Assembly: GCA_002435145.1 (NCBI GenBank)
Contig: DJLT01000049.1
Coordinates: 1-64,000 of the forward strand
Source of the DNA: Neptuniibacter sp. UBA6509
GTDB lineage: Bacteria > Pseudomonadota > Gammaproteobacteria > Pseudomonadales > Balneatricaceae
Length of the DNA stretch: 64,000 nucleotides
Direction of reading: 5' to 3'
Shown in pieces: positions 15,894 to 24,060 of the stretch. A program made the translations under genes and the position numbers. The notes under the pieces were generated by a model. It saw only the letters and a list, made by a program, of their open reading frames with translations, did no database searches and had not been told where the DNA came from. Position 1 is the stretch's first letter; each line of letters starts with the position of its first letter.

Positions 15894-16973
15894 ATGTTCA
15901 AAATGAATTATACAAAAACATTGATGACTGCAGCGGCGTGTTCGGCTGTTCTAGCAATGCCTACAATGGCAGCAGATGATAAGGTCTATAGACTGAAGTT
16001 AGCAGAAACGTGGCCAAGTAATTTCCCAATTTTTGGTGATGCACCTAAAAATATGGCCAATCTAGCTGAGAAAATGTCGAATGGTCGTCTTAAAATCACT
16101 ATCGATTCCAAGAACAAGCATAAAGCACCTTTAGGTGTTTTTGATATGGTGCGTTCAGGTCAATATGACATGGGGCATTCTGCGTCCTACTACTGGAAAG
16201 GTAAAGTACCTAACACCCTTTACTTCACAACAATGCCTTTTGGTATGACTGCTCCTGAGCAGTATGGTTGGTTCTATCACGGTGGTGGTCAGGAACTGAT
16301 GGATGAGGTTTACGGCAAGTATAATCTAATGTCTTTCCCTGGTGGTAACACTGGTAATCAGATGGGGGGGTGGTTCCAGAAGGAGATTAATACATTGGAT
16401 GACCTTAAAGGTCTGAAGATGCGTATTCCAGGTTTTGCCGGAGAAGTATTGGCTAAGCTTGGGGCGAAACCTACGAATATCCCCGCGGGTGAGCTTTATA
16501 CAGCACTTGAGCGTCGTACTATTGATGCACTTGAGTGGGTAGGTCCATCATTAGATCTACGTATGGGTTTCCACAAAATTGCACCTTACTACTATACAGG
16601 TTGGCATGAGCCAGCGACTGAGCTTCAATTCTTAATCAATAAGAAGAAGTATGATAAGTTGCCAGCAGACCTTCAGCAGATCTTGAAAACAGCGATGCGG
16701 ACTGCTGCGTATGATATGTACATTCAGTCTTACCATGCATCGGGTGAGAACTGGGCGAGCATGAAAACTGAGTTCCCAAATATTCAGGTTAAATCGTTCC
16801 CTGCTAATGTAATTAATGCGATGCGTACTGCTAATGATGAGCTACTAGCTGAAAAAGCGGCAGCAGATCCTTTAGCGAAGAAAATCCTAGATTCTCAATC
16901 TGCATACATGAGCAAATCACGTGCGTGGACTGATATATCTGATAAAGCTTACTTAAACAGTTTGTCTAAGTAG
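15894..16973 (+). CDS. dctP: TRAP transporter substrate-binding protein DctP
   Basis: This 359-residue periplasmic protein has a signal peptide ending at PTMAA and a full DctP fold: KMSNGRLKITI, GVFDMVRSGQYDMGHSASYYWKGK, GGNTGNQMGGWFQKEI, MRIPGFAGEVLAKLGAKP, and ALERRTIDALEWVGPSLDLRMGF. The GNTG.QMGGWFQKEI and EWVGP segments place it near the TakP (2-oxoacid) and lactate-binding branch of the family. The ligand is therefore probably a small monocarboxylic or keto acid, inferred. AGAGGA lies 11 bases before the ATG. It is followed by two hairpins and then dctQ and dctM, the usual arrangement in which the binding protein is made in excess. Confidence 0.92.
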   Translation: MFKMNYTKTLMTAAACSAVLAMPTMAADDKVYRLKLAETWPSNFPIFGDAPKNMANLAEKMSNGRLKITIDSKNKHKAPLGVFDMVRSGQYDMGHSASYYWKGKVPNTLYFTTMPFGMTAPEQYGWFYHGGGQELMDEVYGKYNLMSFPGGNTGNQMGGWFQKEINTLDDLKGLKMRIPGFAGEVLAKLGAKPTNIPAGELYTALERRTIDALEWVGPSLDLRMGFHKIAPYYYTGWHEPATELQFLINKKKYDKLPADLQQILKTAMRTAAYDMYIQSYHASGENWASMKTEFPNIQVKSFPANVINAMRTANDELLAEKAAADPLAKKILDSQSAYMSKSRAWTDISDKAYLNSLSK

Positions 16974-16987
16974 CACGACAGTGTATA

Positions 16988-17011
16988 AGGTCAGTTATTG
17001 TTGACTGACCT
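16988..17011 (+). repeat. Hairpin after dctP (partial terminator or processing site)
   Basis: AGGTCAGT at 16988-16995 and ACTGACCT at 17004-17011 form a perfect stem, followed only by a weak T-rich stretch. It would let part of the transcripts end after dctP. Confidence 0.5.
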
Positions 17012-17082
17012 AGCTTTCATTCTTAAGAAAACGATGAAAACACTGTTTTTGTAAGTTAGTTGTAAAATCGAAAGAACCCCTC

Positions 17083-17124
17083 GTTGGCACCCTGGACAGA
17101 AGGAATAATGTTCGGGGTGCTAAC
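17083..17124 (+). repeat. Second hairpin in the dctP-dctQ gap
   Basis: GTTGGCACCC at 17083-17092 pairs with GGGTGCTAAC at 17115-17124, with one G-T wobble. It ends 21 bases before the dctQ start and could mask or space the dctQ leader. Confidence 0.45.
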
Positions 17125-17145
17125 ATCTAATTCCTCGGAGCTAGC

Positions 17146-17682
17146 ATGTTTCTATTGAGACTGGAGCAGGTGATCAACAGCTTTTCTGAGCTGATGGGTA
17201 AGATCTCTGCCGTCCTGTTTGTATTAATGCTATTCAATGTCTTTGCGGATGTTGTCATGCGCTATGTGTTTAATGATGTCTCGATAGGGATGCAAGAGAT
17301 GGAGTGGCATCTGTATGCTGCTGTATTTCTCTTAGGTGTGCCTTATACACTTAAAGCAGGTGGGCATGTTCGTGTCGACCTTATTTATGAAGGTTTGAGC
17401 ACCAAGAGTAAAGCGATGATCGATATGCTTGGTTGTGTATTTTTATTACTACCATTCTGCGGGCTGGTGGCTTGGTACGGTGTCGATTTTGCGCGTGAAT
17501 CTTTTGAGTTGGGCGAAACCTCAGGTGACCCGGGTGGTTTACCTTATCGCTGGTTAATTAAGTCCGTTATTCCTTTTGCCTTTTTTGCCATGGTGATTAG
17601 TGGTATTGGGCTTTTCCTTAAATCTTTAAACATCTACCTAGGCTTGAGCCAAGGTGATGATTACCAACCGCCACAGCACTAA
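17146..17682 (+). CDS. dctQ: TRAP transporter small membrane subunit DctQ
   Basis: The 178-residue protein has four predicted membrane helices: near 18-45, 55-75, 95-115 and 140-165. It carries the DctQ family signatures VVMRYVFNDVSIGMQEMEWHLYA in the second segment (split here around the conserved ELE/EMEWH motif) and HVRVDLIYEGL before the third helix. It forms the membrane complex with DctM and couples substrate uptake to a sodium or proton gradient. It is separated by 12 bases from dctM. CTCGGAG lies a few bases upstream of the ATG. Confidence 0.92.
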   Translation: MFLLRLEQVINSFSELMGKISAVLFVLMLFNVFADVVMRYVFNDVSIGMQEMEWHLYAAVFLLGVPYTLKAGGHVRVDLIYEGLSTKSKAMIDMLGCVFLLLPFCGLVAWYGVDFARESFELGETSGDPGGLPYRWLIKSVIPFAFFAMVISGIGLFLKSLNIYLGLSQGDDYQPPQH

Positions 17683-17694
17683 GGGGCCTTAATA

Positions 17695-18984
17695 ATGATT
17701 GGTATTATCATGTTCGGTGTGGCGCTGTTGATGCTGCTTGTCGGCTTCCCAGTTGCTTTCACATTTGGTGGTGTTGCACTTATTTTTGGCGTCTTTGCTG
17801 AAGGTGCAGAGATGTTTGCTTTTATGCCGTTCCGTATTCAGAGCATTATGGAAAATACGGTATTGATGGCGGTTCCTCTCTTTATTTTTATGGGGATTGT
17901 TTTACAGAAAACCCAACTAGCTGAGCAGTTACTCGAATCGATGGGTAAATTGTTTGGTGGTGTGCGTGGTGGTTTAGCGATATCTACGGTGCTTGTGGGT
18001 GCGTTACTCGCGGCTTCTACAGGTGTGGTCGGTGCTTCCGTTGTTGCCATGGGGCTTATCTCTTTGCCAGTAATGCTGAAGTATAAATACGACAAATCCT
18101 TAGCCTGCGGAACGATCTGTGCCTCAGGTACCTTAGGCCAGATTATCCCTCCTTCTATCATTCTTATTATTCTGGGTGATGTATTAGGTATTCCAGTAGG
18201 TGACCTGTTTAAAGCCGCTGTAGGCCCGGGCCTATTACTGATTGGCGTTTATGTTATTTACATTCTTATCTACAGCTATGTTAAGCCAGAAGCTGCACCC
18301 GCACTTCCGCTTGACGATGATGTAGAGAATAAAAGTGAACAATATATTAAAGCCCTAAAAGCGATTGTACCGCCATTAGCACTTATTCTGATTGTGTTAG
18401 GTTCCATTTTTGCGGGTATCGCAACTCCAACGGAATCGTCTGCCCTAGGTGGTGTTGGCGCGATTGTCTTGGCTGCGTTGTATCGTCAGTTTAGTTGGAA
18501 GATGGTGCTCGATTCTGCGCAAGAAACAGTGAAAGTCACTGCGATGGTTTTCGCAATCCTGCTGGGTGCAACCGCCTTCTCTATGGCATTTACTTACACG
18601 GGCGGTGATTACATCGTTGAAGAGCTTCTATCTGATATGCCAGGTGGCGCTACAGGCTTCTTGATTCTTTCAATGGTCGCTATCTTGATTTTGGGCTTCT
18701 TCATCGACTTTGTTGAGATCAGCTTTATTATCGTACCTATTTTAGCGCCTGTGGCTGATGCATTTGGTATCGCACCTGTGTGGTTTGCTATCTTGATTGC
18801 GATGAATCTACAGACCAGTTTCTTAACCCCGCCCTTTGGCTTTAGTTTGTTCTATCTCAAAGGGGTTGCGCCTCCGCAGGTTAAAACAATGGATATATAC
18901 CGTGGGGTGATGCCGTTTATCATCATGCAGGTTGCCGTGGTTATTTCCATTTTGTTATTCCCAGCCTTTTACGGTCTAGCTTAA
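17695..18984 (+). CDS. dctM: TRAP transporter large membrane subunit DctM
   Basis: This 429-residue protein of about twelve membrane helices has typical DctM motifs: LLVGFPVAFTFGG, PLFIFMGIVLQKT, VVGASVVAMGLISLPVMLKYKYDKSLACGTICASGTLGQIIPPS (in consecutive segments), ATPTESSALGGVGAI and LQTSFLTPPFGFSLFYLKG. It forms the transport channel. Its length agrees with the family (about 425-430). It is the last gene of the dctPQM unit; a strong terminator follows at 19131. Confidence 0.93.
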   Translation: MIGIIMFGVALLMLLVGFPVAFTFGGVALIFGVFAEGAEMFAFMPFRIQSIMENTVLMAVPLFIFMGIVLQKTQLAEQLLESMGKLFGGVRGGLAISTVLVGALLAASTGVVGASVVAMGLISLPVMLKYKYDKSLACGTICASGTLGQIIPPSIILIILGDVLGIPVGDLFKAAVGPGLLLIGVYVIYILIYSYVKPEAAPALPLDDDVENKSEQYIKALKAIVPPLALILIVLGSIFAGIATPTESSALGGVGAIVLAALYRQFSWKMVLDSAQETVKVTAMVFAILLGATAFSMAFTYTGGDYIVEELLSDMPGGATGFLILSMVAILILGFFIDFVEISFIIVPILAPVADAFGIAPVWFAILIAMNLQTSFLTPPFGFSLFYLKGVAPPQVKTMDIYRGVMPFIIMQVAVVISILLFPAFYGLA

Positions 18985-19130
18985 AATCGCTGTGCTGGAG
19001 AAAAACTTATTCTGTTGTAAGCCGGGATCGGTTGAGTGACCGTTATCACTCACTTCTCATCGTGCTGGTAACAGCGCATTTTGGTTTATTCCCATTGTCC
19101 ATAGACTGCGTTGAAGTAGTCTATTGGATG

Positions 19131-19155
19131 GCCCCGTTCATCGGGGCATTTTTTT
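19131..19155 (+). terminator. Terminator of dctPQM
   Basis: GCCCCG at 19131-19136 and CGGGGC at 19142-19147 are followed by A and seven T. A further small palindrome, TGAGTGA-N6-TCACTCA, lies at 19033-19052. The remainder of the 355-base gap before the second dctP shows no gene. Confidence 0.88.
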
Positions 19156-19339
19156 GCCTGTCATAAATGCAGATAGAGCCGTATTTCTTGATGATTAATA
19201 CGACGAAGCAGTGTCATAGCTAAATAAATCGTATTACTATTTAGTGATAATAAAAACTGTCATCGCCTGCTTAATAAGTAGGCTATTAAAGTATGCCAGC
19301 ACTTTGTTTGTGTTGGCTACATGAAGGGAAAGTAACCGA

Positions 19340-20419
19340 ATGTCCTCATTTACTTATCAGAAATTGACCTGTGGTTTGTTCTTAAGCTGTGCGTTAGTAG
19401 GAGCTCCTTTGGCGCAAGCAGAAGATAAAGTCTATCGCTTGAAGTTGGCTGAAACATGGGGAGCTAACACGCCCATTTTAGGTGATACCACTAAGCGTAT
19501 GGCTTCATTGGCAGAGTCTATGTCTAATGGCAGACTGCAAATTACCATTGATTCCAGCAATAAACACAAAGCGCCTTTCGGGGTCTTCGATATGGTGAGA
19601 GCAGGGCAGTACGATATAGGCCATTCTGCCTCATATTATTGGAAAGGTAAGGTCCCTAATACGCTGTATTTCACAACGATGCCGTTTGGAATGACTACCG
19701 CTGAACAGTATGGTTGGTTCTACCATGGTGAAGGCCAAACGTTGATGAATGAGGTCTATGGAAAGTTTGGTATGTATTCCTTCCCGGGTGGTAACACGGG
19801 TGTACAGATGGGGGGGTGGTTTCAAAAGGAGATCAATTCCCTAGATGATGTGAAAGGGTTAAAAATTCGTATTCCAGGTTTTGCGGGTGAGCTATGGTCA
19901 AAAATTGGGGCGAAGCCAGTCAATATTGCACCGGGTGATCTTTTTACAGCACTTGAGCGACGTACAGTAGACGCGGTTGAATGGGTTGGTCCATCCCTTG
20001 ATATCCGAATGGGCTTCCACAAAATAGCGCCTTTTTATTATACCGGTTGGCACGAGCCTGCAAGTGAACTGCAATTTATGGTTAATAGACGCAAGTTTGA
20101 TCGATTACCGGAAGATCTACAGCAGATTTTAAAAACGGCTATGCGAACCTCTGCTTATGATATGTATATCCAAACTCATCATGAGTCAGGTGAGAGTTGG
20201 CATAAAATGAAGACTGAGTTTCCAAATATTCAGGTTAAGACTTTCCCCGCAGATGTCATTACTGCAATGCGTCAAGCTAATGAGAAGCTGCTAGCTGAAT
20301 ACGCGGAGAAAGATCCGCAAGCTAAACGGATTCAGGATTCGCAAGCAGAGTATATGCGTAAAGCACGCGCTTGGACTGATATTTCAGATAAGGCTTACTT
20401 GAATAGCCTCGATAAGTAA
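19340..20419 (+). CDS. Second TRAP substrate-binding protein, close paralogue of DctP
   Basis: This 359-residue protein, the same length as the DctP at 15894, is nearly alignable without gaps. Shared stretches include VYRLKLAETW, MSNGRLQITIDSSNKHKAP, GHSASYYWKGKVPNTLYF, and ARAWTDISDKAYLNSL at the C-terminus. It has its own signal peptide ending at LAQA. It is separated from dctM by a terminator and 355 bases and has no membrane subunits of its own, so it probably feeds the same DctQM pair. Differences lie mostly at surface positions and in the N-terminal 40 residues; the ligand pocket around VEWVGPSLD is nearly unchanged. AAGGGA lies 11 bases before ATG. Confidence 0.9.
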   Translation: MSSFTYQKLTCGLFLSCALVGAPLAQAEDKVYRLKLAETWGANTPILGDTTKRMASLAESMSNGRLQITIDSSNKHKAPFGVFDMVRAGQYDIGHSASYYWKGKVPNTLYFTTMPFGMTTAEQYGWFYHGEGQTLMNEVYGKFGMYSFPGGNTGVQMGGWFQKEINSLDDVKGLKIRIPGFAGELWSKIGAKPVNIAPGDLFTALERRTVDAVEWVGPSLDIRMGFHKIAPFYYTGWHEPASELQFMVNRRKFDRLPEDLQQILKTAMRTSAYDMYIQTHHESGESWHKMKTEFPNIQVKTFPADVITAMRQANEKLLAEYAEKDPQAKRIQDSQAEYMRKARAWTDISDKAYLNSLDK

Positions 20420-20465
20420 GGCTTGTAACGGCCGTTTGGGTCATTAGCTTAAATCTGAGTCTGCC

Positions 20466-20528
20466 AGAGAGCTACCTATATTGCTGAATGGGCTAGTGCA
20501 TTAAATTAAAGCAATTAGGTGGCTCTCT
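20466..20528. repeat. Long imperfect inverted repeat downstream of the second dctP
   Basis: The 20-base arm at 20466-20485 pairs with the 19-base arm at 20510-20528 with one missing base and one mismatch, across a 24-base AT-rich loop. It has no T run. It may be a 3' stabilising structure or the remnant of a small mobile palindrome. A weaker stem AGTGA/TCACT followed by six T (20662-20681) may be the actual terminator. Confidence 0.55.
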
Positions 20529-20695
20529 TAGTATATGAATTCGGCCCGCTTAACATTGAGTGTATAAAGACAGTATCGGCGTGAAGGTGAGGCCCTTTTT
20601 AAGTGATTAAATGCCGGTTTGTATTTAACAATATTTAATCTCCGGGGCGAATACGAGCAATAGTGAAATAGTCACTTTTTTGGTTCTGTCTGATT

Positions 20696-20714
20696 GGGTT
20701 GGGTTGGGGTGGGG
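20696..20714 (+). other. G-quadruplex motif
   Basis: The sequence GGGTTGGGTTGGGGTGGGG contains four G-runs of at least three with loops of two, two and one bases, the classic pattern for a stable intramolecular quadruplex. It lies in the 513-base gap between two converging gene ends (20420-20932). I see no gene there. Confidence 0.6.
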
Positions 20715-20932
20715 CGGTGATCAGGTTTTGGGGATATATAGTAAATAAGATCTATAGATACTAATGGGTGAAGTAAAAAAGAGCTTAAACATGACTATTG
20801 TAAGCTTGGGTACCTTAGGAATTTAAGTTAGGGGTTAATCTGAATTAGCATCGACTCAATTGGGCTGACTTACACGCCCTGATAATAGTGTGTAGTAGCT
20901 CTGACTTGAACCGCTGTATGTTACTCAATCAT

Positions 20933-23317
20933 CTATTTAGTATCGGTGATCGTTAATTTTAAACATTGTAGAGCTTTTAGTGCTGCTTCGAATTCAAAAT
21001 CGTTAATTAGGCTTTCAAGGCCCTTGAATTCTGCTTCCTTGCCTTTAGCAGTAACTTCTCTAAGCCTTGTTGCTGTAATAATTGCTTCAATATCTCCTGA
21101 TTGTAATAACTGTTCAAGTTTTGTAAGAAGGTGAGTAAACTCACTAGAATTCATTGAGCCTGAATGATGCCCCTCAGAGGGGACTGAAGGTGAGCATTTC
21201 AACTGATCTAAAGTCATTCTCACTGTTTCTAACTCTATACTCAGCTTTTCTACTATCGCTTTGCCGTCGTTAGGAGACGTTTTGAAATGTTCCAAAGTTG
21301 CACAGGTTTGTTCTAGTTCAAAGGCTCCCAAATTTGCAAAAACACCTTTCACGCTGTGACTGAGAATATGCAGGTCTGATAAGCGATTTGATTTGATTAG
21401 GTCGGCAACCTGATCAGTGAGGTCGGGATATTTCAGAAAATATTGATCCCACAGTGAGAAATAAAGGTTTAGATCCCCGGAAACTCGTGGAAGAGAGCTT
21501 TTTAAGTTTAGACCAGGAGCATTGTCACAAAGAAGAGGAATGGCGCTTGATGTAGGTAAACTTGATTTTCTTTTTAATGATTGTTCTGGTGCCCATCTGA
21601 ATAATGTTTTTTCAAGTTCATTAACGTCTATAGGCTTAGTAATATGGTCATTCATGCCTGCTGCGAGACTTTTTTCTTTGTCTCCTGTCATTGCATGGGC
21701 GGTCAGGGCAATCACAGGTAGTTTAGAATATTTTGGGTTGTTTCTAATATGCGTGATCGTTTCAAACCCATCCATGATGGGCATTTGGAGATCCATCAAT
21801 ACAACATCAAATGTTGATTTTTCTAATAGATTGAGTGCTTCCTGACCGTTTTCTGCACAGACTGTAATTAACCCCATACGCTCCAGCATGCCTTTTGCTA
21901 CTTCTGTATTTAGAGGGTTATCTTCAACAAGCAGTACCCGTGTCCCTAAGATGTCTTCAATACCATGTAGTGAAGCTCTGTTTTTCTTAACCGGTTCGGG
22001 GTTGATATTTGGTTGAAGGATTTCACTTAATAAATCAAAGATACTTGATGGGGTAATCAATTCGCTTATCGCATGAATATTATAATGATCATTCTGCTCG
22101 GTAATGATGTTTGCCTCTCGCATTCCCGTTATTAATACGCAGGGGATAACAATAACCTCAGGTACTTGATTACGCAGAGTCAGTAAGTAATCGGTGATAT
22201 CAATCTCTGAATTTTTAGAAGGACTGATTATGATGCAATCTACAATTTCGTGGAGCAAAAGTGATTCAACTTTTTGGATTGAGTCTTTGCAATAAGGCTC
22301 TATTTTGGTACATAAGCCAAAATGCTGCAGTAAATTTATTAATGAATTATCATTTTCCCCGATGGTTAGGCACGTTTTCCCCTTGAGGTAATTGCTGCAC
22401 TTTAAATTATTATTATCCAATTGAAGTGGCAGAGTAACAGTCACTTTAGTGCCTTGTTCAAATACACTTTCAAGGTAGATAGTTCCACCTAATAACTCTG
22501 TTAACTTTCGTGTAATAGACAGGCCTAATCCGCTACCACCGAATTGGCGGGTAGTACTTGAGTCACCTTGAGTAAAGGGGCTGAATAGCTGTTTTTTTTG
22601 CTCAGGAGTGATACCTATCCCTGTATCTTCCACTACAATATTTAGACAGGCCTCTTTCTCATTACGAATTGCATCTATATCAATAGAGACAGAGCCCTGA
22701 TCCGTGAACTTGATTGCATTGCTCACAAGGTTTGTCAGTATTTGATTTATACGGACGGGATCGCTGAAAACATGGCTTGAGAAGCTAAAATCACGGTTTA
22801 GTGTAAAACTAATGCCTTTTTCTTGTGCTTTAACCTGCTGTATTTCGAAGAGATCACTTAATACTTCATCCAAATCGAAGGAGATAAGTTCAATGTTCAT
22901 TTTACCTGCTTCTATCTTCGAGAAGTCTAGGATGTCATTGATGATTCCGAGTAGGTTTTTTGCGGAAAGCTGGATTTTATGCAAGTAACTTTGCTGTTGT
23001 TGGTCAAGTTCGTTTTCTAATGCTAAATGGCTAAGCCCTATAATCGCGTTCATGGGAGTACGGATTTCATGGCTCATATTCGCTAGAAATAAGCTTTTGT
23101 GCTCATTAGCGTCTTTTGCTACCACTAGAGCAGCTTGAAGTTCACGGGTCTTCTCTTCGACTAATAGCGATTGAAAATCAAGAAGCCCTTTGAGGCGTTC
23201 ATTTGCTTCGAATAGCTCACTCGCCTTTTTTTCTAGTAGATCTTCTGCAGCTTTGCGTGATTTCTTTTCACGTTGATATCTTTTTTCCCAGCGTGCAGCT
23301 TCACTATTCATGAACAT
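20933..23317 (-). CDS. Soluble hybrid histidine kinase, partner of H-NOX
   Basis: This 794-residue protein lacks membrane segments. In order: an N-terminal coiled coil (1-70), HisKA with phospho-His83 (SHEIRTPMN), an HATPase domain (N box LVSNAIKF, DTGIGI, GGSGLGLSI), a degenerate receiver-like region around 320-430, a functional-looking receiver (LLVEDNPLNTEVAKG, VVLMDLQMPIMDGF, ITKPID) and a C-terminal HPt (LSHSVKGVFANLGA). The start overlaps the end of the H-NOX gene by 14 bases with no ribosome site, so it is translationally coupled. In Shewanella and Vibrio, H-NOX in its NO-bound state inhibits the cognate kinase. The same relation is expected here, with phosphate passed through the internal receiver and HPt to an external response regulator. 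Confidence 0.88.
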   Translation of the reverse strand: MFMNSEAARWEKRYQREKKSRKAAEDLLEKKASELFEANERLKGLLDFQSLLVEEKTRELQAALVVAKDANEHKSLFLANMSHEIRTPMNAIIGLSHLALENELDQQQQSYLHKIQLSAKNLLGIINDILDFSKIEAGKMNIELISFDLDEVLSDLFEIQQVKAQEKGISFTLNRDFSFSSHVFSDPVRINQILTNLVSNAIKFTDQGSVSIDIDAIRNEKEACLNIVVEDTGIGITPEQKKQLFSPFTQGDSSTTRQFGGSGLGLSITRKLTELLGGTIYLESVFEQGTKVTVTLPLQLDNNNLKCSNYLKGKTCLTIGENDNSLINLLQHFGLCTKIEPYCKDSIQKVESLLLHEIVDCIIISPSKNSEIDITDYLLTLRNQVPEVIVIPCVLITGMREANIITEQNDHYNIHAISELITPSSIFDLLSEILQPNINPEPVKKNRASLHGIEDILGTRVLLVEDNPLNTEVAKGMLERMGLITVCAENGQEALNLLEKSTFDVVLMDLQMPIMDGFETITHIRNNPKYSKLPVIALTAHAMTGDKEKSLAAGMNDHITKPIDVNELEKTLFRWAPEQSLKRKSSLPTSSAIPLLCDNAPGLNLKSSLPRVSGDLNLYFSLWDQYFLKYPDLTDQVADLIKSNRLSDLHILSHSVKGVFANLGAFELEQTCATLEHFKTSPNDGKAIVEKLSIELETVRMTLDQLKCSPSVPSEGHHSGSMNSSEFTHLLTKLEQLLQSGDIEAIITATRLREVTAKGKEAEFKGLESLINDFEFEAALKALQCLKLTITDTK

Positions 23318-23852
23318 CTACAACAACGAAGTCGGTAAGGTAAAACCCTTTTTCCTCCCGTGATGAATGACTCACTTCCAATGTATCTCCGAAGAACTCT
23401 CCACACCCCTTGATTAGTCCCAATGCTAGAACTGAAAATGGTCGCTTAGATCGGTAGTGTAAGTTTAACCTGTCGTTTGATATCCGTTCACAATCAAATT
23501 CGGGTAATTCCGCATTAGGGTATAGCTTTTTGACTTGTATATGAACTGTGGAATCAACAGTTTCCAGAAAGTCTAAAGCGGAGTCTATGTCGCCTCTTAA
23601 AGTAGGGTATTTAGATATAAGTACACCGAAAAGATGCTGGCCGAAAGTTTCTATTAGGTCATCTACTGGCAAGTTAACTTTTTTAGAGAGCGCGACGACC
23701 ATTCTAATCATCTCTTGATGATCATAATATCCAACTGAGGTATAGGCGCCTTCAGAGTCAAGGTTAGAGCTATCCAGTACATCATCAAGTACATCGGCAG
23801 AAAATTGATCTTCTACCATCTCCATAAATTCTGTAAAAACGATCCCGAGCAT
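23304..23852 (-). CDS. hnoX: H-NOX haem nitric-oxide sensor protein
   Basis: This 182-residue protein is of usual H-NOX length. It starts MLGIVFTEFMEMVEDQF as family members do. It has the axial haem ligand His104 in VHIQVKKLYP and the haem-propionate motif Y133-x-S135-x-R137 (HYRSKR), followed by LALGLIKGCGEFFGD. Such proteins bind NO through ferrous haem and change the activity of a neighbouring signalling enzyme. GAGG lies six bases before the ATG. It overlaps the hybrid kinase gene. A divergent HD-GYP gene begins 208 bases away, so the NO signal could lead to cyclic-di-GMP breakdown. Confidence 0.93.
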   Translation of the reverse strand: MLGIVFTEFMEMVEDQFSADVLDDVLDSSNLDSEGAYTSVGYYDHQEMIRMVVALSKKVNLPVDDLIETFGQHLFGVLISKYPTLRGDIDSALDFLETVDSTVHIQVKKLYPNAELPEFDCERISNDRLNLHYRSKRPFSVLALGLIKGCGEFFGDTLEVSHSSREEKGFYLTDFVVVDVHE

Positions 23853-24060
23853 GATTGCCTCTATTACCTTTAAAAATTACCTACATATAGAATATTTATT
23901 GTTTTTTAGGAATATTACAAATAAAAGATTACTGATGGGGATCATTATTAGACTAAATATTGTAAATAATTCTGTGGTTTTTGATTGTTACTAGAGGTTG
24001 GGTGCTTTTAAAGTCTTATAATAAACTCAATCAGATGATTAGAAGTTGGGATTGCCTTAT

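Noticed and set aside
17086..17101. TTGGCACCC before dctQ as a sigma-54 promoter
   Set aside because: No GC doublet occurs at the -12 register, and the bases are part of a hairpin stem.
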